Shown here: one piece after another, positions 20,207-31,984 of the stretch
Layout: each line of letters begins with the position of its first letter
Position numbering within the stretch: position 1 is the first letter of the stretch
DNA from: Gracilariopsis chorda
Taxonomy: Eukaryota > Rhodophyta > Florideophyceae > Gracilariales > Gracilariaceae
NCBI GenBank assembly: GCA_003194525.1
Contig: NBIV01000066.1
Span: 62,001 to 126,000 of the forward strand
Length of the DNA stretch: 64,000 bases
Direction of reading: 5' to 3'
The notes under the pieces: model-generated
What the model was told of the DNA's origin: nothing
Database searches by the model: none
The model's input: the letters and a program-made list of their open reading frames with translations, nothing else
Position numbers and translations under genes: made by a program

Positions 20207-21700
20207 ATGAAGATACAGTTCCAAAAGATTTCGTTGAAGCAGATGTCCAAAGAAGTCAAGAAGAAAAACTGTGAATTGTACTCCGTCCGATTAAGTCCAG
20301 AGAAGAGCGACAAAGAAGACGTTCAAAATTCTAAGTGCACTCCAGAGTACAAAGAACTTTTGATGGAGTTTAGTGGCATTTTCAAAGAAGAGCTACCAGA
20401 AGACTTACCACTGCCACGCGGTATGGAATTTGAAATCAAGCTTGTTCTTGGTTCAAAGCACCCCGTCAGACCAGTCATCAGACTCTCACCTCAAGAGCTA
20501 AAGGATTTGAAACCTCAGCTACAAAAGCATCTGGATAAAGGCTTACCACGTCCTTTGTCTTCCCCATTTGGAGCCCCTGTATTTTATATCGAGGAGAAGA
20601 GTGGTGAACTTCGAATGGTATGTAATTACAGGGACCTGACCAAGATCACAATACCTGATGTGAGCCCTATTCAACTCATTATTGAGATAATAGATGAAGT
20701 TGCGGGAAGGAGCAAAGGTTTTCTCACAAATCGATCTTATTTGGGAATACCATCAAATGCGATTTTAGGACGACGACTGTCACAAGACTGCTATTTGCAC
20801 ACGATATGGGTCTTTTGAATGGCGAGTCCTTTGTTTTGGACTCAAAAATGCCCTGCAGCTTTTTCGCGTCTACATGCACATGTGTTGAGAGACCTACACG
20901 GCGAGTGCATTGTGCTGTACTTGGATGACATTGTGATCTACAGAAAATCAGTAGACAATCACAAGAAGCATTTGAGGAAATTATTCAAGCTTTTGAAAGA
21001 GAATAAGCTTTACATCATACCAAGCAAGTCCAATTTTGGTGCTGTTGAAGTCGACTATCTTGGATATAAGATGAAGTCGAAGGGAATTCACACACAACAA
21101 CGCTTAGTTGACGCGGTAGTTAATTGGCCAACGCCGTCTTCGGTCAAGGATGTTCAGAGATTCTCGGGACTCTCCAATTTTTACAGAAGTTTTGTGAAGA
21201 ATTATGCAGCAGTGGCATGCCCAATTACAGATATACTGCAAAAGAAACGTTTCGAATGGAATGAGGAGCAAGAAGAAGCATTCGAAGCTCTGAAGAAGCT
21301 TCTCACGACAGCCCCAGTATTACGACATCTATCATCGGAACACAAATTTGTGTTAACGACAGATGCTTCTAAGTACACAGTTGGAGCTACATTGGAGCAC
21401 AATAGACATCCAGTAGCATATCTTTCTCATCGACTGTCAGACACCGAGTCGAGATGGGACACCGGGGATCAAGAACTTCTGGCCATAATAATTGCCTTGC
21501 GCGAATGGGCCGTGTACCTACGCGACAGACCGTTTCTAATCAGAACTGATCATGAAACAATTAAGTACCTCCAGTCCAAGAGTAAGTTGTCAGAAAGACA
21601 ATAAAGATGGTTGGATGAACTGCAGTGTTACAGTTTCGAGGTCGAACAGTTCTCTGGTTCTAAGAACACCGCCGCTGACGCCTTGAGTAGACAATGCAGT
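20207..21700 (+). pseudogene. G1 reverse transcriptase and RNase H remnant
   Basis: The first frame (20207-20818) covers the RT fingers: PVRPVIRLSP, then SSPFGAPVFYIEEKSGELRM. The frame shifts near 20810 and continues 20819-21604 with the catalytic YLDD (CIVLYLDDIVIY), the thumb (FSGLSNFYRSFV), and RNase H (TTDASKYTVGA, HPVAYLSHRL, RTDHETIKYL), ending about 21690 with the usual ADALSR. A TAA at 21602 and the shift make it non-functional. Confidence 0.8.
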
Positions 21701-21862
21701 TTAGTGGTCTTCGTCTCCGTAATCCAGGACTTCTTTCGGAAGTTGCAGAGTTGTATTCTGAAGACTTGTGGGCACAAAATGTATTACATGTGCTAAGAGA
21801 CAAACAAATGCTACAAAATAAGAAGATAGCCATGTATTCGCAACTATTCTTTTCAAGATGGC

Positions 21863-22536
21863 GTGATACACTGGAAAGTGAGCAATGACAAACGAATTTA
21901 TGTCCCAAAGAACGAAGAACTACTTCAAAGAATAATAAAAGAGTCACCTATGTCAGGACATGTAGGCTCAGAGAAGACGTACTACATTTGTTCAAGACAT
22001 TTTTGCTGGAAGAGAATGTATGACGACGTACAGATGTTTGTACTACCATGTCAAGAGTGTCAAACTGACCAAGAGGAAAGAGCATCGATAAAGAGAAAGC
22101 TTCAACCTCATAATATTCCCGAACAATGTTGGGATACAATATGTATGAACTTCCTTACAGAACTTCCACCTACAGATAGCAAGAAAGATGCTATTCTGTT
22201 AGTAGTGGAAAAGCTCTCGAAATGAGCGCTGTTCATTGCGACAATCAAATCAATCACTTCAAAAGAGGTTGTGCAACTGTTGTTTGGTTACGTTTTCTCG
22301 AAGCACGGAATGCCGCAGACCATTGTTCTTGACAGAGACAAGTTATTCAAATCTAACTACTTCAAAGAAGTTTGTAGTTTGCTAAAAGTGGACTTGAACA
22401 TGGCTACAAAGGATCATCCGGAAATGTATGGGTAGACTGAGAAGACTATCCCGACGCTGCCATCAATGATCAAAATTACAGTTCAGAAGGATCCGAAGCA
22501 TTGGGATACCGTACTGTGTGAAATAGAATATACTTT
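21863..22536 (+). pseudogene. G1 integrase, first part
   Basis: The frame 21863-22225 shows the zinc-binding region (SGHVGSEKTYY, then LPCQECQ) and the start of the core (WDTICMNFLTELPPT). After a TGA near 22223 it continues with a second Asp region (TIVLDRDKLFKS). It is cut after EIEYTF by the left end of the pogo-like element. Confidence 0.7.
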
Positions 22537-24768
22537 CAGCCCCTAATTCGACAAAAAACCCAAAACTGACAACGGCGTTCTTTCTCAATTTGCAAGGATT
22601 CTTTCCTCATGATGCAAAATGTTCCAAGCGGCAAGCAATGCATCTCGTTTGCTGTCCGAACCAGTCGTCCATCCGCAAACCTGAGTTAGTATTCGAAAAG
22701 CGCGCGCTTTCCTTGATCCGAGAGCAAGTATTTAGGCGATATTTGCGTTCTAGTAGTCACGAGACATGAGCAACCCTGCTCTACCAGCATCACCATGGCC
22801 GCACAACATGTGGCTATACGTTCTGCAGTATACGAACTTTTTACTACCAAGCAATCTTGGAAAGTCATTTCTAATACGCACAACATCCCCGTAGGGCCGA
22901 TACGTTGCGCCTTTGCCTCATGGATGTCTCAAAATCCGAACGCACAGCCTACTCATGAATCAGATATACACATTAGCCGTACTTCGTGCGGTCTTCCTCC
23001 TGTATTATCTGCTGACGAAGAAAGAACTATTGCAAAAGCAATACAGTATTATGCTGAGAACAATACATCACTCTCTAAGCAAGGTGTTCGAAATCTTGTT
23101 CAACAGTATGTATTCATGTTACTAGTACAACGCCAATCACAAATTCTATTTTTTAACCACAAACCGTCAAAGAATTGGGTTGCTCGCTTCACTCAACCCA
23201 ACAATCTTGCAGTGCTGCCGGTTAATCTCATGGAGGACAAACGAGTCAATGCAAAGACTCCACATAACCTGGCACAACATATCGCTCGCCTCTCTGCCGC
23301 CATGAATCGGTTCAACATTCATGAGCCGAATTGCATCTTCAACACCGAACAGTCTGGTGCATCGTTTGAAAAAATGAAGGGCCGAAGTTTGCGTAAAGGT
23401 TTCGGAGGGGCTGGTTCGCGCCTTCTACAGAAATCGTTGACCACAAACGGAAACCTGGACCGCTTTACAGTCATGTCTGTTGTGAGCGCCTGCGGAAAGG
23501 CTTACAAACCCGTGATAGTCTTTTCCGGCATACTTGCGCACTATCGAACCATTCGTGGCAAAACACAAACATTGCACTCCGTCTTACCACACTGTTACAT
23601 CTTTCAGCGTAACCCTCCCAGCGTTTATACCAATATTGTGTTCCAATGGGCACAGCTGTTCGTTGAAGAAACCAAGTATCTCCGTGTCAACAACCAAAAG
23701 TTGATGCTTCTCCTCGATGGATATGGATCCCACATTCAGTACAAAACTTTGAAGTTTTTCAAATACAACAACGTTGTTGTAATTTCTCTGCCTGCCCACA
23801 CTTCCCATGCCACCCAACCCTTGGACGTATCGTTTTTCAGCTCCTACAAGTCATTTCTGCAAAGTGAGCTCCACAAAGCAGCACGACAGAAAACACTCCT
23901 GAATGCGTTTGATGTTGGACAGTGCATTCATAACGCCTATTGTAGCTCACATACATCAACAAACATCCCATCCGGGTTCCAAAAAACCGGAATATGGGAC
24001 CAGGAACTTCTTGGTCCAAACATTGAACCCTTAGAGAGACACCTGACAATGGCAAGGAAAGCAGAAAACTCAAAGGTTAGCATGCATGAACTCTTGACGC
24101 ACTTTGAAAGACAGCATCTTACTCTGCTTCGCGATGCAGTGGTGCAGAAAAGCGGGCATGTTCGAATTGATACAAGTGCGGGGTCTCATGTTACTTCATC
24201 AGCTCTTATTGAAGCTCTTCATAGGGGTTCGGAAAACCTTAAGAAGAAGCAGCGAGAAGAAAGGGCAAGAAGACAAGCAGCCGCTTACAAGGAGCCGAAG
24301 AAAGACATGGAACGTCTCATCGAGCTTGCTGCACAGCGCAGCATACGACGCAATCGTTTGGCAGAGACCCGTAGGCGAAGGCTACACATCCGCCGAGAAT
24401 TGGCTAGAGCGCAGGGCGCCGAAGCGCGCACTGCGCTTTTGGTTTGCTTCGGCGGTGTCGCAGCCCCAGATAGCAACAAAGAGTCAGACGCGGGTTTGAT
24501 TTGAACGGTCAGTTGCACCAACGGGCGCATATTTGTTGCTGCTATTTGGTACTCTTGGTTTTTGGGCTGTGAGAGCCTGTTTGTTAGTTGCTTTGTTTTC
24601 TTGAGTGGTAACGCTTTGTTTCTATCGTAACGCAACTGCTTGAATGTTGATTGTGTTGCGAATCAAACGCTGGTATGAGAACCGAGATAGCCCTATTGGT
24701 GCCGGAGATGTTTACGTTTTGATGGAGGTGCGTCGCCAAAATTACGGCAGTTGTCGAATTAAAGGCTG
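22537..24768 (+). mobile_element. pogo-like DNA transposon with 18-bp inverted ends
   Basis: The left end CAGCCCCTAATTCGACAA (22537-22554) and the reverse complement of the right end, CAGCCTTTAATTCGACAA (24751-24768), match at 16 of 18 positions and bracket one transposase gene. Element length is 2232 bp. It sits inside G1 integrase: EIEYTF before it and NSMRNASTGLSPF after it belong together. I do not see the TA duplication expected for pogo elements. Confidence 0.8.
22795..24504 (+). CDS. pogo/Tigger-type DDE transposase
   Basis: 569 residues, uninterrupted. An N-terminal helix-turn-helix (about 1-50) is followed by a CENP-B-like second DNA-binding part ending HKPSKNWVARF (121-131). The DDE_1 catalytic core follows, with first acidic residue in FNTEQSG (E185), second in LLLDGYGSH (D308) and third in QPLDVSFF (D344). 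GFQKTGIWD follows at about 390, and a long basic Arg/Lys-rich tail closes the protein. In pogo proteins the first catalytic position is normally Asp (D-E-T-G or D-Q-S-G). Here it is Glu, so activity may be reduced or lost although the frame is intact. Alternatives such as a domesticated CENP-B-like gene are less likely because inverted ends flank it. Confidence 0.88.
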   Translation: MAAQHVAIRSAVYELFTTKQSWKVISNTHNIPVGPIRCAFASWMSQNPNAQPTHESDIHISRTSCGLPPVLSADEERTIAKAIQYYAENNTSLSKQGVRNLVQQYVFMLLVQRQSQILFFNHKPSKNWVARFTQPNNLAVLPVNLMEDKRVNAKTPHNLAQHIARLSAAMNRFNIHEPNCIFNTEQSGASFEKMKGRSLRKGFGGAGSRLLQKSLTTNGNLDRFTVMSVVSACGKAYKPVIVFSGILAHYRTIRGKTQTLHSVLPHCYIFQRNPPSVYTNIVFQWAQLFVEETKYLRVNNQKLMLLLDGYGSHIQYKTLKFFKYNNVVVISLPAHTSHATQPLDVSFFSSYKSFLQSELHKAARQKTLLNAFDVGQCIHNAYCSSHTSTNIPSGFQKTGIWDQELLGPNIEPLERHLTMARKAENSKVSMHELLTHFERQHLTLLRDAVVQKSGHVRIDTSAGSHVTSSALIEALHRGSENLKKKQREERARRQAAAYKEPKKDMERLIELAAQRSIRRNRLAETRRRRLHIRRELARAQGAEARTALLVCFGGVAAPDSNKESDAGLI

Positions 24769-25083
24769 AACGTCTACCAACACAACTCTATGCGTAATGC
24801 AAGCACCGGTCTCTCCCCCTTCGACGTCGACATGGGAAGAATACCTCACTTGGAACTCACACGGAGTATCAAGATGGAGCATGTTAAGTGTCAAGCTGCT
24901 GGAGATATGTTGGACCAAAGAAGAGCGTTCCGAAAACTGGCAAAAGATAGACTCGTCAATGCAGTAGCAAGACAAACCTTTAATGCAAATAAAAGGAAAA
25001 CCAGCCTTCGGCCGCAAGCGGGGCTTCGCGCCGTGGCCAAAAGTTTGGATAAGATATCCGGACAAATTTTGATGTACGCATAA
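24769..25083 (+). pseudogene. G1 integrase, C-terminal part
   Basis: The frame 24790-25083 reads NASTGLSPFDVDMGRIPHL, the conserved stretch downstream of the integrase core, followed by a charged helix and stop. It is the continuation of the fragment ending at 22536. Confidence 0.7.
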
Positions 25084-25099
25084 ACTAAACTATGTCAAA

Positions 25100-27119
25100 T
25101 TAATGAGGCCCCTTTACAAAGTTTACAGCTTTTTGTAGAGCAAGGTTTCTGATGCTCACTGGCATTGTATGGAAATCATGCGCGTTTTGGGGCGTCTCGT
25201 CTTTATTATGCAGCAGTAACACATCATCAGATGTTCTCACAGGCGAAAGTCCAACATAGACATGACCCGGCGAATAACATTGTGTTCGAAAGTCAATTAT
25301 CATTTTCTTCAGCGTTTGTCCTTGCGCTTTATGCACAGTTGCTGCAAATGCCAATCTGATGGGAAACTGTCGACGTTTGATTCTCACATCTGCAAAATCA
25401 AGAACAAAGTCAATGCAGTGCAGTAAAAAGCTTTGCTGAATTCCCCATGTTCATCAATACCCGAAAGTCGAATCACTCTGCAAGAATTGCTGGTAACGAT
25501 AAACATCTTTCCATTCAGCAAGTGCGGATGAAGTAAATTTCGAATCACCATAAGAGGAACACCCAATTTCAGTTTCAAGTGGTGGTGCGGGACTCCAGTT
25601 GGAGCGTAGTTATACGTCGGTTCAGGTCCAATGATACTATTTGTTTGAACATTTTCACCGGTTGGCACTCGATTGGGAACGATCGTCGTTGCAGGCTTCA
25701 AGTCAAACATCCTTCCTGGGAAATACTCCAATGCGTTCGGGTTATGTTCCTCCACCAATTGACTTGTTGACGCAACAATCAATCGGTTGAGCTTGACATC
25801 TTCTTTCTTCCGTGTTGTAAACCATGTCCAAAGCAACGTGTATGCTTCTTGTACATCCGACGTAGACATGAGTGGAAGCCTTGCATATGCTGGAAACGTC
25901 TCGCGGCCAAGACTGAGCAATCCTTTGCAAAAAATGGATCATCTTGTTGACAACCCTGTTCTGAAAGGCAAAGAACTTTGACTCTTCTGTCCCAAAGCTC
26001 GCAAGAGTACTATGGAAGCTCCCGTAGGAGACTCCCTCGAATAACACGAATTGTTCCATCCCTTTTGGGTACTGTTCTCGTTCTTGGAACCACTGGAAGC
26101 ATTTGCATATATTCGCCTGCCATAACTACCCCCATGCATCCAAAGTCTTTCGTAAAGTTTCTTAAGTACTTCAGTCCGGTGTTCACAATCTCGAAGAGCA
26201 TTTTCGGGTACATTGAAGCTTCATCAATTACCAGCAAAACAGTCTTCCATATTAGTTCTGCTCTCTGTGATCGTGGTCCATACTTGGAAAATGTCCGACG
26301 CTCTCTACTTTGCGAATCGTTGTTTTTATCAACTCCTTATCCCAGCAAACTATGCACAGTTCTTCCGCCTTCATATACGGCAGCAGAAATACCTGTCGTG
26401 GCAGTCATATGCACAAATACGCCTTCGTGCTCAACAATATCTCTCAGCAAAGATAGAAGATAGTTTTTCCCTGTCCCCGCTCTTCTTTGTAATAATACAA
26501 CGCTTCCGTGTGTATGGAATCTTTCAGACTCTCCCATGGTCTCCCGGTATTGTATTTCTCTCATTATTTTGTCAAAATCGTGGTTCTGGCCTTCTTTCAG
26601 ATCATCATATCGCTCTTTTAACCTTCGCCTAGACCTCGAGGAAGAGCTGCCACGTACTTCAGCTTGTTCCTCTGCTAGTTGCAGTTCGCTCTCTCTGAGA
26701 TGAAGTTTTGATACAGGATGATGAAAGAAAGGATCATTTATGATAAACCGACCGCCATGTCTGTCCGAAATCTCAATGATTCTTCGAAGCAGTTCTTCTC
26801 TTCTTTTTGCTCTGTTTTCCTCGGTTATATCCGTAGTTAGAGCTCGTTCGTGCTTTTCAATCACAGTTTTAGGATGTGGAAAGGAATTGAAGAACAATTA
26901 ACGCAGCTCAGCAGGATTAGAATGGTATAGTTCACGGGCTACTGCCGCTTCTCTATAAGTTGAGTAGGAATCGCTCCCAACACGTTTCGGATCATCAAAG
27001 GAGCTGAATCCAGAGTTCATGGCCAATATTCGAAGAGCGAATAGTTCGGGATTTGCGGGAGAAGCAAATCTAATTCGAGTCACAGTTCGATCAGTTTTGG
27101 ATCGCTGCACGACGTACAT
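25100..27119 (-). pseudogene. H3 helicase remnants
   Basis: Pieces in order on the minus strand: 26898-27119 (linker), 26337-26897 (MTATTGISAAVYEGG, with Walker A changed to RAGTGKN), 26010-26237 (LVIDEASMYPK and GEYMQMLPV), 25384-25920 (GVPLMVIRNLLHP) and 25100-25387 (AATVHKAQGQTL, YVGLSPVR). The Thr of GKT is lost and frames are broken, so it is inactive. Confidence 0.8.
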
Positions 27120-27298
27120 TCTTGGACTTCCTCCATCCCAAGTAGAGTCAGACTCTGGTACAGAGCGGTGTAGCTTATCGTATACATTTACAGTATCGCA
27201 TTATGTCATGTAGTCTAATTCCATGTACCGATATGGTCGTTTGGAATATCTTTCCAGCAGGGAAGCCTTCAGAAGTCTAGGCAATCTTACGTTTCGAA

Positions 27299-28431
27299 TC
27301 AAAACCAGTCGCTCTCCATGGAGATGTATCTAAGCGCCTGTACAATTAGATTAATGCGAACATGCCTGAACTCAAAGAGGTTCCATGCAGCTTCAACCGC
27401 GCCCACCACTCTCGCTGTCATGTACGCCCTGATCTCATTCTGAAGCATGTCGCTCTGTGCAATTGATTGGCTTTTCGTTCGACTTGATACAACCAAATCC
27501 TGTTCTTTAGCACTCTTGAAAGCATACTTCATCAGGTATGCTACAGCGCTGCCACTGTGGGTTCTTTCAACATTGATGTGAGCCTTGTACTTCATTGTGA
27601 GATCTGGATTGTAGGGAACCACTTTCAAATCTTCTGTCCTTCTTCTTCGGTAGGTCACTCGGTTTGTGTACTCATTTATCGTTGTTTGAGCCACAATTTC
27701 ATGTTGATCATACCCAAATCTGCACCTCCCGTCAGAGGTACGACCACGGCAATATGGAGAGTGTCTGTGCATATTGAATTTTTTCACCAATTTTCGGAGT
27801 TCCTGGTCTTCAGTCGAGTCACCCCGAGGCAGTTCGGCTTTGATAAAAGTGTCAATGATCTCAGGATCTTCAATTATGCCCCCCTCCAACCAAAGAAGAA
27901 TGTGATGATGTGGAGTATTTATCTCCTGGAACTCAAGTTTGGCGGCAATCTCAATGCATTTCAAGATAAAGAGCTCTTCTGAAGTATTCTGTAGATCCTT
28001 CATGATTGAATTCGCATACTGGTTGTACACTCTTGCAATAAGATCTGGCTTGTCAAAAGGACGGCTTATATCTCCCTGTGGAGAAAAGGCTCCGGTATTT
28101 TCTTTGTCCATACTAAGCCTTTTCATCTCTTCCTGCCATAAGTTCATAGTGACTGTGATGAAAAGCGTGCGAGAGCCCAGTCGAGCGACCATTGCTTGCA
28201 CATCCAGTCGTTTTTGTCTCCAGTACGGCGGGGAGTTTTGTGATTACCTGGAAGGAAGGGTTTATTGGGAGGGCCAAGTTCATCTGTTCTGGTATGGGTT
28301 CCAGCCTGCAGCTCACGTTCTCCAACTATTCTCATTTGTTCTGTTTCTAAGTAACGAATTCTGAAGTCTTCAATGTTTGTGTTAGTACAAAGCAACCATT
28401 GCTGAAGAAACGTACTGGCGTTCAGCAGCAC
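27299..28431 (-). pseudogene. H3 Rep domain
   Basis: Two overlapping frames, 28144-28431 and 27299-28201, together give NTNIEDFRIRYLE, LFITVTMNLWQ, the HUH site PHHHILLWLEGG and YLMKYAFKSAKEQ. These align end to end with H1 residues about 20-340. A frame change lies near 28190, and the frame ends early at 27299. Confidence 0.8.
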
Positions 28432-28499
28432 ATTATCGGTGTACAGTCTTCGGTTCGAGTGTTCTGCTCATGGTAGGCTCCTTTCGTCTCGGTTTCTCG

Positions 28500-28784
28500 C
28501 ATTCTTTGATAAAATATATGTTGCTGTATCGTACGATGCATGAATCTCACCGAATCGGGATCCGAGAAATGAACCGAACGTGGGAATTATCTCCACCATT
28601 GCGGGAGCGGCTGCGCGTAATTGCAGGCTCCGCAGAGGAAGGCTTCCTCGACATGAGGGCGATCCGTTATGACGCGAAAACAACGGAACTTCCGGAAAAC
28701 AAACAAAAGAAACAAAACCTCGAAAGAGGGAACCAAACACAAACCGATTCTAGGTTCTAGGTCTTCAAGGTCGGGAGACGACTT
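28500..28784 (-). mobile_element. leader of a G2-family Gypsy copy
   Basis: The segment from about 28565 aligns with 46220-46451, the region between the 5' LTR and gag of G2: both contain GGAACTTCCGG, GAGGG and AACCGATTCTA in the same order. It is truncated at its far side against Helentron H3. Confidence 0.65.
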
Positions 28785-29580
28785 TGTAGTGCAATGCCCG
28801 GACGCGGGAGTGCACCGAAAGATGTTCGGGATCTTTCCTCGTTAGAGGTCAGCCCAATTGGGTGGAGCCCTCCCATGGGTGGCACGACTATGTCGGGTTG
28901 TAAGGCCGAGGCCGCACGTCGCGACTTGCGCAGGGAGGTCGAAACAATAATCAGGTATCCGCGGGAGCGGTGTGTGGGGTGGGTCATCCTTTGGATAGTG
29001 AGGTTTCCACGTTAGTGGCATGCGCGAACACGAGCCGTGGGTAGCGGGAAAGCCACCCTGTAAACTGAAAACGAAAGGGGAAGCTGAGTTACGAGTTTCG
29101 TGACGAAGACTAATGGCAGTGCCGGTAAATAAACCTTATACAAGGCGAAAACCAAGACAGTTGGAATAAAAATCCGAATACTCGGGTCTTTTAGATAGGC
29201 AAGGGGGGTTAGGCTTTCCGTATGCTACCGTGCTTCCCTCCAAGGAGAAGTAGAGATCACAAGAAGACGGTGAGGTCTAGAGCCAATTCCAGAGGTTGTA
29301 GTCCCTTGTTGGGGAAGATTTACTGGTGCGACGGCAACTCGCCGGCGCACTAAGACTAACCATCCCAGAAAAGGGTGTGAAAATAGTAAATAAAATTAAC
29401 TAAATTACTCTACTTTCGTGGTTCATGCGCACTACTGTGGCCAACCGCCAATATACTCTTCCGTGTGCAATGTGTAAAATCCACCATTAGTGGTCGTATT
29501 TCATGCAATGACTACATTACCGAAACATTCGGGAAATCAACCAAGTAACAAGGATTTTTCCCTGAGGGCATTGCACTTCA
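28785..29580 (-). repeat. 5' LTR of a truncated G2-family element (copy C)
   Basis: 796 bp, from TGTAGTGCAATGCCC to GGGCATTGCACTTCA in plus orientation, the same ends as the G2 LTRs. Clearly the most diverged of the four copies in the window. The leader joins its left side. Helentron H2 sequence (CCTCCTGCCC) begins at its right side. Confidence 0.8.
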
Positions 29581-31984
29581 TCCTCCTGCCCTTTCCCGAC
29601 TGGACATTGAGAATTCATAGCTGCAAGTACTGCAGATGCGTTTTTGCTTGGCAAAGAGACCACCGGAGCGTGCTGTGGAATGAGAAGAATGTCAGGTTGG
29701 GGCGTCTCTTTCCACGGAAGGCATAGCAAGCAGTTGGTTCGAAGTCTCTATACCCTGCCGCCGTTTCAATCCCATTTCCTCAACTTGAATGCCCTCTTCG
29801 TGACGACGCAAGCGTTTATGGACATTTCGTTTGTGAGGAAAGGCGGTCCTTACTTTCTCAGACTTGAGGGCAACGCAGCTCAAGCTCTCCCCAATCAGAA
29901 CCAGAACAACACAAGCTACAGCTGTCTCTGGGGTACCAATCGGCCTGCCTTGGATCCATCTCATCATGAGCACGCCAAACTGCATGCATTCATTCAGAAC
30001 ATCAAATAAAGAGAAATCCTACCCAAGTTGTACGATGTGCTCCAGCCGAAGCCAGACGTGGTGCACAAACGGTAACGATCCATGCATAGCACGCCACAGC
30101 AACAACAACAATAAAATGTGGAGACTGCCGTGGATATCAGCGAGAAAACAGCAGAGTAAAGAGTAGTCGTATCTTACGTGGATACGAAGGAACCCGATGT
30201 GCGACAGTCAGTGCTCCTCATGCAGGTGCAGGCCCCCTCCCTGGAGATGTTCCTGGTGGGGGGCCAACCATGATGAGAACGCTCGTGGTTGATCCGACTG
30301 GCCTGTACCGAGTGGAGTCTCAGGTACCGCGCTTGGTAGAAGGAACCGTAACCAAAGAGCACGGTGCATTGACGAGTGCTGCTGATGCTCTAGCAGGGGC
30401 GACTGCCAATGTTCCAAGCAATGCGCAAGTGCGGTACCGACTTTTAAAACCGGCATCCAAACTTGCAGAAGAAGGCACTTTCCCTCTTCTCTACCCGTAC
30501 CGTGATCAGCACGAACCGTTTGACATCGGCCTGTTTCTGTATGAAAGGAAATCCACAGAGCAAAGGTCAGGACTCAGTGTCAACGACTGAAAGCTCAGAG
30601 AGCTCACCTGGGCTGAGAAAGCGAAGCGTCGTCTGTAATCAGACAACTTCCTCCTAAACAGTGGACTGTTGATGGAGATGTGAATACTCGTCACGCACAA
30701 AAACATTGAGGACATGCCACTACGTTCCCTGGAGAGAGAAAAACAGGCACGTACTATACAAGAGCAAGAGATACAGCAAGCACAACAGCAAACTGGCCAA
30801 GAGTCACCATCCCAGTTCGCGCAAATGGGGCTTATTTTTCTGCCCGATGACTCGATCAACTCAGCAGCGTACTGGAAGAACAAACGCATGGATGTAAAGG
30901 CAATCGTGGCACAGAGAGGACATCGCACTCTTTTCATTACAATAACCATGAACATCTGGCGAGAGAACATCCAGCGCCTTGGGATTGACACCAGAAATCG
31001 TAACGCATTTACGGCACAGAGTACCCGCCCTCGACCGTTTGACCAAACCGCACCTAATTGCAAGGGTGTACAACCAGAACGCCAATAATTTCATGAAGAA
31101 CTCGGAGAGGAAATCGGAGCACATCTTTGCAATAAAATGCTTGGGGTTTGCATCAAAGCTTGAGTTTCAAGAACGCAATGTGCCTCATCATCACATGCTC
31201 GTTTGGGTCGAAGGAGGCGTGATTGAAGACACTGAAGCGATCAACGAACTGATTCGTGAAGAAGTTCCCCTTTCCGGTGAAGACGACGTGTTGCGTGGCC
31301 TTATTTGGTCCATGCAGAGGCATCGCCAAACCCCTTATTGCCGCAATCGCGCTGGGTGGTGCGCGTTTGGATACGACAGCAACATGGTTGTGCCAGAGAC
31401 GTACATTGATGAAGGCAATAATCGCGTGATCTACCGCAGAAGAACGCAAGAAGACCTCAAGATTGCGCTGTACAACCGAACTCCGCCCAGGAAGAACTGC
31501 TCCCATATCAACGTAGAACGCACGCAAGGAGGGATCCCAGTGGCCTATCTGATGAGGTACGCCTTTTAGCCGCCCAAAGCTCAGGAGGTGGAGCTCAATG
31601 TAAGTGGTGCTAATGAAACAGGCACACAAGACGAGCAGCAACAAGAGCGGCAGGCGAGGAATGACATTCGTGCATACATGCGAGCGCGTGTGTTGGGCGC
31701 CGTCAATGCAGCTTGGAGAATTTTTGAGTTTCGCCATGTTTACATCGTACCTAAAGTAGAGTGACTAGCCATTCACTTGGAAGGAGAGCGATCGTTTCTG
31801 CTGAGAAGATAAAACCAGCTTCTTTCTGCATCGCAGCCCTCCACGCTGGAGAGATACTTTTCCAAGGCCCGAAGCATATGCAAACCTCGACTACCTTTCT
31901 TTTTTTGAAAAGGTGCGTTTGTATCGCACGGTTCCTGCACGTTTGCTTAATCAACAAGACGGAAACAGCACTCAGATGCCCATA
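29581..31984 (+). pseudogene. decayed Helentron copy H2
   Basis: It aligns with H1 from about 13438 to 15830. The N-terminal Cys region (CKYCRCVF), TFPLLYPYRDQHEPFD, the MNIWRENIQR Rep motif 1, the HUH site PHHHMLVW and AYLMRYAF are recognisable in frames 29644-30009, 30270-30590, 30714-31088 and 30979-31569, with stops and shifts between. It ends where the 5' part of copy H4 begins. It keeps CGA where H1 has the TGA at 14288, which helps reconstruct what happened to H1. Confidence 0.8.

Larger units (their letters stand above)
9440..25083 (+). mobile_element. decayed Ty3/Gypsy retrotransposon G1, split by two insertions
   Basis: Remnants occur in the order gag, protease, RT, RNase H, integrase on the plus strand: gag 9651-9950 and 19001-19720, protease 19830-20090, RT/RNase H 20207-21700, integrase 21863-22536 and 24769-25083. 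Many stops and frame changes show it is dead. A Helentron array (9951-19000) interrupts gag and a pogo-like transposon (22537-24768) interrupts integrase. The left LTR must lie before 9650, but without a partner copy I cannot set its edge. TATAAAAG near 9295 may belong to it. The right end is lost where Helentron copy H3 begins near 25090. Confidence 0.75.
25090..28480 (-). mobile_element. decayed Helentron copy H3
   Basis: Minus-strand relative of H1. It covers from just before Rep (28431) to the end of the helicase (25100), with at least five frame changes. Its 5' portion is missing where a Gypsy leader begins near 28490. The 3' terminus is lost at the G1 border. Confidence 0.8.
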
